A stretch of DNA of 64,000 nucleotides from the NCBI GenBank assembly GCA_002708715.1, contig PAPB01000021.1, positions 1 through 64,000 on the forward strand, read 5' to 3'. Below, piece after piece: positions 55,548-61,840 of this stretch. Each line of letters opens with the position of its first letter. Position 1 is the stretch's first letter. Source of the DNA: Fidelibacterota bacterium (GTDB taxonomy: Bacteria; Fidelibacterota; Marinisomatia; Marinisomatales; UBA1611). Under the pieces are notes generated by a model, which was not told the origin of the DNA, did no database searches, and was given only the letters and a program-made list of their open reading frames with translations. The position numbers and the translations under genes were made by a program.

Positions 55548-56543
55548 CTATCGCCTTTTACCAATAATTAGAAAAAGGCCTCCCTCCCTATAACCATTAA
55601 AAATGGAAAACATTTGTACAATAAAATGGTCAATCATATTACCTTTTTTATTTATTTTAAACAATTTTTCATTGTTGGTTAATGGGTTCAGTGGTGTAGT
55701 TTTCGGTATAGCATTAATAAAGTCAAAATTATTTAATTCCAGCCAATTTATTACTTCACCGATAGTATGTTTGGATTCATGAGGATGTTTGTACTGATCA
55801 TTAAACCAAGATTCTCTTTTTAGTTTTCCTCTATCAATATTCCGAAGTCTTGGATCTATAAATTTAAAATTATCTCCAGTGAATTTAAAGATGGATCTTC
55901 TTATATCTGTTAATATTCGTCCGTACTTATTGTACAACCCAATGATTATATAACCATTCTTTTTTACCAATTGCGATATTTTTTGGAACCCTAAATAAGG
56001 ATTACTTGTGTGATGCAAAACTCCTTGGCAAATAATTAAATCAAAACTTTCTTTTTCAAAAACTGGTTTAAATAAATTCATTTGAATGAAAGAAGTGTTA
56101 TTAATATTATTATTTTTTCGAAAGTTCTCTGCTAATCTTAGAGAATTCATACACATGTCTGCACCAAAAACGTAGCGTTTTGCAATACCCAAATAATTTG
56201 AAAGTTGACCTGTACCGCAACCAACTTCTAATACTTTTGTATTAAAAGGAATTTGTTCATTTAATATTTTCGCATAAAAACTCCTTTCTGCTTTTAAAAT
56301 TAAGTCATATTTATTTTCAATAGATTCATAATTTGGAAAAGGAGTTTTTTCATAAAATTTCTTAACAATTTTTGAAACATCATTTATAGATTTCTTCCAG
56401 TTATTTGGAAGAAACATCAAAGGTATATTATTTTTTACCTGGTATTCATTTTCACATTTTAAACAATTAACATATTCTTGTGAATATTTCAATGAATTAC
56501 TTTTGCATTGGGGACATTGTAATAATTTTTCAATTAATTTCAT
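55548..56543 (-). CDS. SAM-dependent methyltransferase with zinc-ribbon start
   Basis: 331 residues. The first 50 residues carry two Cys pairs (CPQCKSN and CLKCENEY) in a Trm112-like ribbon. A class I methyltransferase follows: motif I VLEVGCGTGQLSNYLG near 107, D near FGADMCMNSLRLAENFRK, and LIICQGVLHHTSNPYLGFQKI. Target is unknown; the ribbon-plus-methyltransferase layout is frequent in gene groups for exopolysaccharide or secondary products. It is next to the SGNH hydrolase gene. Confidence 0.88.
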   Translation of the reverse strand: MKLIEKLLQCPQCKSNSLKYSQEYVNCLKCENEYQVKNNIPLMFLPNNWKKSINDVSKIVKKFYEKTPFPNYESIENKYDLILKAERSFYAKILNEQIPFNTKVLEVGCGTGQLSNYLGIAKRYVFGADMCMNSLRLAENFRKNNNINNTSFIQMNLFKPVFEKESFDLIICQGVLHHTSNPYLGFQKISQLVKKNGYIIIGLYNKYGRILTDIRRSIFKFTGDNFKFIDPRLRNIDRGKLKRESWFNDQYKHPHESKHTIGEVINWLELNNFDFINAIPKTTPLNPLTNNEKLFKINKKGNMIDHFIVQMFSIFNGYREGGLFLIIGKRR

Positions 56544-56612
56544 TAATGTTGATAAAGTCGTACTTATTACCGTAAAATATATGACTCTAAGGTAGATATT
56601 TCATAATTTTAA

Positions 56613-56783
56613 TTGAGTACAAATATCAGCAAACTATCAAATATAAAAGAAATCATTAGTTATATTATTGAAAGAAAAAAATGGATTTTAATCCCCATTT
56701 TATTTTTTTTGATTTTATTTAGCACTTTAATTGTTGTTACTGAAGGGACTGCAATTGCACCTTTCATTTATGCTATTTTCTAA
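56613..56783 (+). CDS. Small membrane protein, DUF5989 type
   Basis: 56 residues from a TTG. The order SNIKEIISYIIERKKWILIP, one membrane helix, then VVTEGTAIAPFIYAIF at the end matches the DUF5989 family (usual end EGSALAPFIYALF). Members are often encoded beside SxtJ-like, carbamoyltransferase and SGNH genes; here an SGNH hydrolase and a methyltransferase gene lie divergently on the left. Function unknown. Confidence 0.75.
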   Translation: MSTNISKLSNIKEIISYIIERKKWILIPILFFLILFSTLIVVTEGTAIAPFIYAIF

Positions 56784-56856
56784 AATTCTAATAATTATCT
56801 ATAATAATAAAAACTTTATACTTACAAAAAAATAGTATCACTAAAATTTTGTAAAA

Positions 56857-56887
56857 TTAGAGCAATAAGTTTTGAACCTGTGACCCC
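56857..56887 (-). pseudogene. Decayed tRNA-Pro 3' fragment (oldest scar)
   Basis: Read leftwards this matches the T arm and acceptor 3' strand of the tRNA-Pro fragment at 60915-60961 at 24 of 31 positions. Six of the seven differences are C-to-T or G-to-A on the plus strand. The anticodon region is mostly gone, but an ATTGT remnant follows. Confidence 0.6.
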
Positions 56888-57011
56888 AATTGTCTGCCTA
56901 TGAAAAAAACATTTTTACAATGAAATTTGATCTTATATTAATTGATATTAATAATAAGAGAAATTCAAATAAATTTTTAAAAACTACTTGTTTTAAAAAT
57001 TAGAGATAATT

Positions 57012-58082
57012 GTGGAAAATAACGAAAAAAGAAATTCTAAACTATTTTTACATATTGGATTACATAAAACTGGAACAAGCAGTATTCAAACTGCATTAAT
57101 ACAAAATAAAAATAATCTTATTAATGAAGGAATCTTTTATTTTAACGATTTGAATTTTTTCAATAATATTTTACACAATGATATTTTCAGTAATAAACTG
57201 TTAAATAAATGCATAATTCAACTTGAAAATATTTCTAAAACAAAAAAAAATACCATTCAAAAAATAATTATTAGCAACGAAGCATTTTCTGGAAATCCAT
57301 TTAATGGCTATAAAAACATAGAGATAATTATTAAATATTTAAGTGAAATAGGGAAAAGATTTGATACAAAAATTATTTTATACCTTAGAAGACAAGATGA
57401 ATTAATGGAGTCTCTTTATATCCAATCAATTAAAGAAGGCGAAACTCTCATTTTTGAAGATTTTATAAAAACATTAAAATATGATTCTTTTAATTGGTCT
57501 AATTATATAAGGGTTTGGATGCAAAATTTTTCAAAAAATCAATTAATTGTTAGAATGTACGATAAAAAAACACTAAAGAATGGTGATATAGTATCTGATT
57601 TTGCAAATATTATTGAATCACAATTATTAAAAAATGATAATAATTATTATGAAGAAAACAAAAGATATTCTCAAGGTTCTCTAGAGGTTGCGCGGATGCT
57701 AAATCAATATCTAAATGATAATGATAAAAAATACGTAAGGTCTTTATTAGAAAAAATTAATACAAAAATACGATTTGATTCCTTTGCACTTTTTACAAAA
57801 AAGGGTAGGAAAAAAGTGTTGTCATATTTCAAAAAATGTAATACGGAATTATTAAATGATTTCCCCTTTCTTTGTTCAAGAGAATTTTTTAAAACCGATG
57901 TAGAGAGTGATAAGCCAGTTCATAGTTATCTTGAAAAATCTAAAAATTATAATCACATAATTTCTGACTTGATAAGTTCATTAATAAATGAGAATACAAC
58001 CTTAAAATATAAAACAAAACCTTCATTAAAAAATCTATATAGAATGTTAATTTATATTCTAAAAAAAATAGCGATTAACTAA
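57012..58082 (+). CDS. Sulfotransferase-like protein
   Basis: 356 residues from a GTG. The 5'-phosphosulfate-binding loop is HIGLHKTGTSSIQ near residue 15, and the 3'-phosphate segment is a strand ending LYLRRQDELMESLYIQ near 130. Between and after lie helices typical of the nucleotide-binding sulfotransferase fold. The base composition is extremely AT-rich even for this genome (long Asn/Lys/Ile runs). Acceptor unknown: sugars or lipids are possible. It sits alone between two tRNA-Pro fragments, which suggests it came with an integrated element. A short hairpin follows its stop at 58083-58102. Confidence 0.8.
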   Translation: MENNEKRNSKLFLHIGLHKTGTSSIQTALIQNKNNLINEGIFYFNDLNFFNNILHNDIFSNKLLNKCIIQLENISKTKKNTIQKIIISNEAFSGNPFNGYKNIEIIIKYLSEIGKRFDTKIILYLRRQDELMESLYIQSIKEGETLIFEDFIKTLKYDSFNWSNYIRVWMQNFSKNQLIVRMYDKKTLKNGDIVSDFANIIESQLLKNDNNYYEENKRYSQGSLEVARMLNQYLNDNDKKYVRSLLEKINTKIRFDSFALFTKKGRKKVLSYFKKCNTELLNDFPFLCSREFFKTDVESDKPVHSYLEKSKNYNHIISDLISSLINENTTLKYKTKPSLKNLYRMLIYILKKIAIN

Positions 58083-58205
58083 AATCTGCTTTTATGCGGA
58101 TTAATGAAAAATAATTTAATTTTTCTTGAGCTTTGTAAGTTTCTTTACAAGTAATAATCTTAAAGTAAACCTATTTTTCTAAAAGCAATTTAAGCAATCT
58201 ACTAA

Positions 58206-58245
58206 GGACAATTTAAACCCACGCCCCACACACAATCTCATTGTA
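58206..58245 (-). pseudogene. Decayed tRNA-Pro 3' fragment (middle scar)
   Basis: Same orientation as the other two fragments. The anticodon-arm part matches the 60.9-kb fragment at 12 of 14 bases (both differences C/T). The T-arm part aligns (ATTTAAACCCACG against ATTTGAACCTGCG) with small gaps and a four-base insertion between. Confidence 0.55.
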
Positions 58246-58311
58246 TATTTTAACAAATGTTCACTATTTATTATCTAATAATTAACTCAATTAAATTAAA
58301 AAATAAGTCTA

Positions 58312-60729
58312 TTATTTTAGTAATATCATTTTCTTTATCTGTTTTGAAGGTCCTGCTTCTATAAGATAAAAATATACTCCTGCAGATACTAAGACACCTT
58401 GATTATTTGTAGCATCCCATTTCACTGATTTATACCCAGCATTTTCAAATTTATTTAACAGATTCCTCACAACATTACCAAGTGCATCATAAATCGTGAT
58501 ACGTACATTTATATCTAATGGTAAATCATAAACTAAGTTTGTAGTGAGATTAAATGGATTTGGAAAATTTTGATAAACATTTAATTGCATAGGAATATTT
58601 GGGGCATTATGTACATTGGCAATATCTAAGCATGATTCATTTCTAAATATCCTTAAAAAGAGATCATCAAAATAGCTATCATTATCTTCACCAGTATTTC
58701 GTGTACCAGTTAGTGTAAATTTTACATCTTTTGTATTAGGTGGAATCGGTAATGTTAAATTAAACTCTGTCCAGGTACTATTTAATGTGGTTTGATTTTC
58801 ACTAAAACCTAATTCCATCCCATTTTCATCAAGAAATGTCAAATACATCTCAGGCTGGTCACTACCACCCCAATTTGATAAAAATCCACCAAATAGAACA
58901 TATGCTCCACTATCGTCAATGCAATCAGAAAATTCAGAAATATTAATATTTTGATACACCTCTGCATATTCACTTTCATCGCACAAACCACCTACACAAT
59001 AATAATATTGACCAGAATTTGGAGCAATACCATTACATTCATATTCTTCTAAGGCTTCAAACTCACCTTCTTGAATAACCCAATTAAATATACCGTATTC
59101 TGCTCCTGGATTTAACAAAAGATTAGAAGAATAGAGTGATTGAGATGTCGTAAATGGAGTTGGTTGAGACCACTCACTCCATTTCAAACCTTTATCCCTA
59201 TACCTAACACGCCAACAATATTCTGTTTCTCCTTCTAATCCAGTTATTAGTTCATTTTTTAGATCATTATTTTGCTGAGTATTAATATCATAATACCAAT
59301 TCTCATGAGATTCATAAATATTTTTAACAGGGTATTCAAAATCACCACAATCCATAGAAATCTGCCATTGTGAAAAACCATGTTCATCTTCATCTAAATC
59401 AAAATATTGACCTGCCCAAAGAACAATAGAGTCTGGTGATACTTGATCCCCTATAGGATAAATAGTATTAGGAGTATTAGGAGAATTATTATTCATTCTA
59501 ATTGTAAATTCATCTCTTAAAACATTATCCAAAGGATTATAATCATCGCCCCTACTTATTCTTTTTAAAGTAAATTTTGGATCTAAACCTGCCTCAACAT
59601 CCACAACAACAAACCCCCATTCATCCTGGGTAACAGAATATTCAGGATAATCAGTTTGTACATATTCACCCCAATAATCTATTGAACCACCTGCAGTTGC
59701 AACATTAACCATTGAATGATTATGGTTTATAGAATGTCCCCTTGAATACCCATGCGTATGACCAAAAAAATGGATACTCGGTTTACCACAAATATTTGTA
59801 AAATTTTCAAGTAGTTCAATTACATCACCCGTAAAACTAGTTTCACCAGGTACCCAAAGTTCTGATTTATGAGGATGATGTAATTGTGCAAAAACAAAAT
59901 CAATATTTGAATCATTGCAAGACTCATCTAATATATTTTCCAACCAATTTAGTTGTGTTATTATTTGATAATCCCAATTTGAATCTAACCCAATGACACG
60001 AACATTGCCAAAATCAGCCCACCACCAATGTTCTTCATAACCAGGTGTTCCATTTTCTGGAAGATTAAAATATGAAAAATAATACTGTGAATTATTTTCA
60101 TGATTACCCAATACTGGATAAAAAGGCACATGAGAAAAAAGAGGCTCAGATGGACCAAAAAAATGCTCACTCCATTGAGAGTGATTAATTCCATTTTCCA
60201 CTAAATCCCCAGGTATCAACACCAAGTCTAAAATATCCGTTATTAATACAGTATCATTTACTCCGAGGTAGGCAAATATCCCATCATTAATAAGTTCATG
60301 AAATTTATTAACATTACTCCAATCTTTCTGCATATCACTCATCGCTATCAACTTAAGTGATGATTCATATTCTGCTCCTAATGGAGTGATAAAGTCAAAT
60401 ATCTCTGACTCTAATTCATCAGTGAAAACTTTATAATAATATCGGGTATTTTGATCTAGGTTATTTAATTGAACATCATGTATATAAAAATTATTTATAC
60501 TATTCTCAGACACTCCATAATTTATATTCCCAAGATCTATAGTTTCACCCCAATATAATCTTGAATCATCAATAGATGTTGTCTCCCACATAATATGAAC
60601 TGATGAAGGTGTAATATTTTGTAAATAAGGTTGAACATTAAAACTTTGAGGGTACGAATAATTAAATAATAGTAAAATTACAAGACTATGCAAATACTTA
60701 TATATTATTCGATAATTTTCATTCATCAT
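58312..60729 (-). CDS. Secreted purple-acid-phosphatase-like protein with sorting tail
   Basis: 805 residues. Signal peptide to about 27; FnIII-like module at about 28-118 as in purple acid phosphatases; metallophosphatase domain at about 125-345 with Asp in MSDMQ, GD in IPGDLVENG, GNHEN near 211, HHPH and GHTHGYSRG near 325, which bind the two metals. A second FnIII-like module lies near 430-530, a carbohydrate-binding-like jelly roll near 545-700 (LLLNPGAEYGIFNW), then the tail from about 718 with NFPNPFNLTT and KKMILLK. Likely exported phosphate-monoester or nucleotide hydrolase. It lies between two tRNA-Pro fragments. Confidence 0.9.
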   Translation of the reverse strand: MMNENYRIIYKYLHSLVILLLFNYSYPQSFNVQPYLQNITPSSVHIMWETTSIDDSRLYWGETIDLGNINYGVSENSINNFYIHDVQLNNLDQNTRYYYKVFTDELESEIFDFITPLGAEYESSLKLIAMSDMQKDWSNVNKFHELINDGIFAYLGVNDTVLITDILDLVLIPGDLVENGINHSQWSEHFFGPSEPLFSHVPFYPVLGNHENNSQYYFSYFNLPENGTPGYEEHWWWADFGNVRVIGLDSNWDYQIITQLNWLENILDESCNDSNIDFVFAQLHHPHKSELWVPGETSFTGDVIELLENFTNICGKPSIHFFGHTHGYSRGHSINHNHSMVNVATAGGSIDYWGEYVQTDYPEYSVTQDEWGFVVVDVEAGLDPKFTLKRISRGDDYNPLDNVLRDEFTIRMNNNSPNTPNTIYPIGDQVSPDSIVLWAGQYFDLDEDEHGFSQWQISMDCGDFEYPVKNIYESHENWYYDINTQQNNDLKNELITGLEGETEYCWRVRYRDKGLKWSEWSQPTPFTTSQSLYSSNLLLNPGAEYGIFNWVIQEGEFEALEEYECNGIAPNSGQYYYCVGGLCDESEYAEVYQNINISEFSDCIDDSGAYVLFGGFLSNWGGSDQPEMYLTFLDENGMELGFSENQTTLNSTWTEFNLTLPIPPNTKDVKFTLTGTRNTGEDNDSYFDDLFLRIFRNESCLDIANVHNAPNIPMQLNVYQNFPNPFNLTTNLVYDLPLDINVRITIYDALGNVVRNLLNKFENAGYKSVKWDATNNQGVLVSAGVYFYLIEAGPSKQIKKMILLK

Positions 60730-61081
60730 AAACTCAAAATAAAATCTATTAAATTATGAATAAAGATAAAAATAAATATATAAAGAAGTTGCACGAAGAT
60801 TAGTATTGATTCTCCATATAAAGATTGGATTTATGGCTCATCATAAACTCCTTCCGCTAGCAGTTTGCTAGTAACTAATGCAGTGGAATTCCTTGATGTG
60901 CCCTCTAAAGAGAGTCGGAGCGACAGGATTTGAACCTGCGACCCCCACAACCCCATTGTGAATTAGAAAAAAATAAATCACTGCAACTGTCTTATTTAAG
61001 TTTAGTAATATTTGAGTATAAAACAACTCATTAATTTTATTTACATATTTCTTTCACTTAAAAATCATTCACGTATTTTAT
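60730..61081. other. Intergenic region holding a tRNA-Pro fragment, a short repeat and a hairpin
   Basis: No full gene is seen in these 352 bases. A 13-base sequence at the start codon of the phosphatase gene (TCATCATAAACTC, 60723-60735) is repeated at 60838-60850. There it is preceded leftwards by AAGGAG and opens a 14-codon frame, which may be a copy of an old gene start. A small hairpin (CTAGCA-GTT-TGCTAG) lies at 60857-60871. The tRNA-Pro fragment follows at 60915-60961, and 60962-61081 is featureless AT-rich sequence. Confidence 0.5.
60915..60961 (-). pseudogene. tRNA-Pro(GGG) 3' half, probable attachment site
   Basis: Reading leftwards from 60961: anticodon arm TCACA-ATGGGGT-TGTGG with GGG at 34-36, then GGGTC variable region, T arm GCAGG-TTCAAAT-CCTGT fully paired, acceptor 3' strand CGCTCCG and discriminator A. 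The 5' half (acceptor strand, D arm) is absent from the adjoining sequence. A tRNA 3' half starting at the anticodon arm is the classic residue left by integrase-mediated insertion. Confidence 0.85.
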
Positions 61082-61777
61082 TTACTTTTTGGTTAGTTTC
61101 GTTTCTAATAAACTTGGGTTTTCAATATTAATCTGATCTAAACTTATATTATTTTCATAAAACTTAAATGAATCAATACGTTTATGAAACCCTACTATAA
61201 GATTATTAATTGTTTCTCTTGTAGTCTTATCAACATCCGATTGAATATTCATTGCTACTTTCTTTGAAATTTCTTCAACTTGCTTTATTGCCATTTTAAC
61301 GAGTTCATTTTTTTCCTCCTCACTTACTCCTCCATCAAATATGGAGCTTAAAAATTCAGGCAATATCTTTAAACGTGTACCTTGTTCGTCATAGAAATAA
61401 AAATCTTTTATTTTTACGTCATATTTACATCTAGGCATTTTTATGGATATACCTTTCGCATCCTCTAATACTTTAAAATCTTTAGATAATAAATTGTATA
61501 CAAAATCAACTTCAAACTCAAAAACCATTGCAAGTTTTTTCTCACTAAGCATCCATGAAAAATACTTTTTCCCAATGTCACCCCAAACATGATCAACGGA
61601 TGTAACTATTTCTTTCATATACGCTCTATATACCCTTAATTCTCCTATACGTACCAAATATGAGCTTACATTTAACTTAATCGAGTCAGACTTTTCTTTT
61701 TTCTGAAACTTATTCCAAACATAGCCAATTAAGAATCCACCTGCTCCACCAATTAATATCCCTATAAAATATTTCAT
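61082..61777 (-). CDS. Membrane-anchored DUF4230-like protein
   Basis: 231 residues. One N-terminal helix with GG-rich packing (GILIGGAGGFLIGYVW). The middle part, SYLVRIGELRVYRAYMKEIVTSVD, then LSEKKLAMVFEFEVDFVYNL and ISIKMPRCKYDVKIKDFYFYDE, follows the order of DUF4230 (a stress-related, SPFH-like beta domain). A helical tail follows. Sixty-four bases separate it from the helicase gene upstream, which runs the same way, so the two may be one unit. Function unknown. Confidence 0.65.
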   Translation of the reverse strand: MKYFIGILIGGAGGFLIGYVWNKFQKKEKSDSIKLNVSSYLVRIGELRVYRAYMKEIVTSVDHVWGDIGKKYFSWMLSEKKLAMVFEFEVDFVYNLLSKDFKVLEDAKGISIKMPRCKYDVKIKDFYFYDEQGTRLKILPEFLSSIFDGGVSEEEKNELVKMAIKQVEEISKKVAMNIQSDVDKTTRETINNLIVGFHKRIDSFKFYENNISLDQINIENPSLLETKLTKK

Positions 61778-61840
61778 ATATTTTTTACAATATATAAATA
61801 TAACTTACTAAGCTTTTAAATTCTGAATTAGACATCCTCA

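Noticed and set aside
58206-58245. A complete tRNA gene
   Set aside because: No D arm or acceptor pairing can be found on either side; only anticodon- and T-arm-like parts align with the tRNA-Pro fragment.
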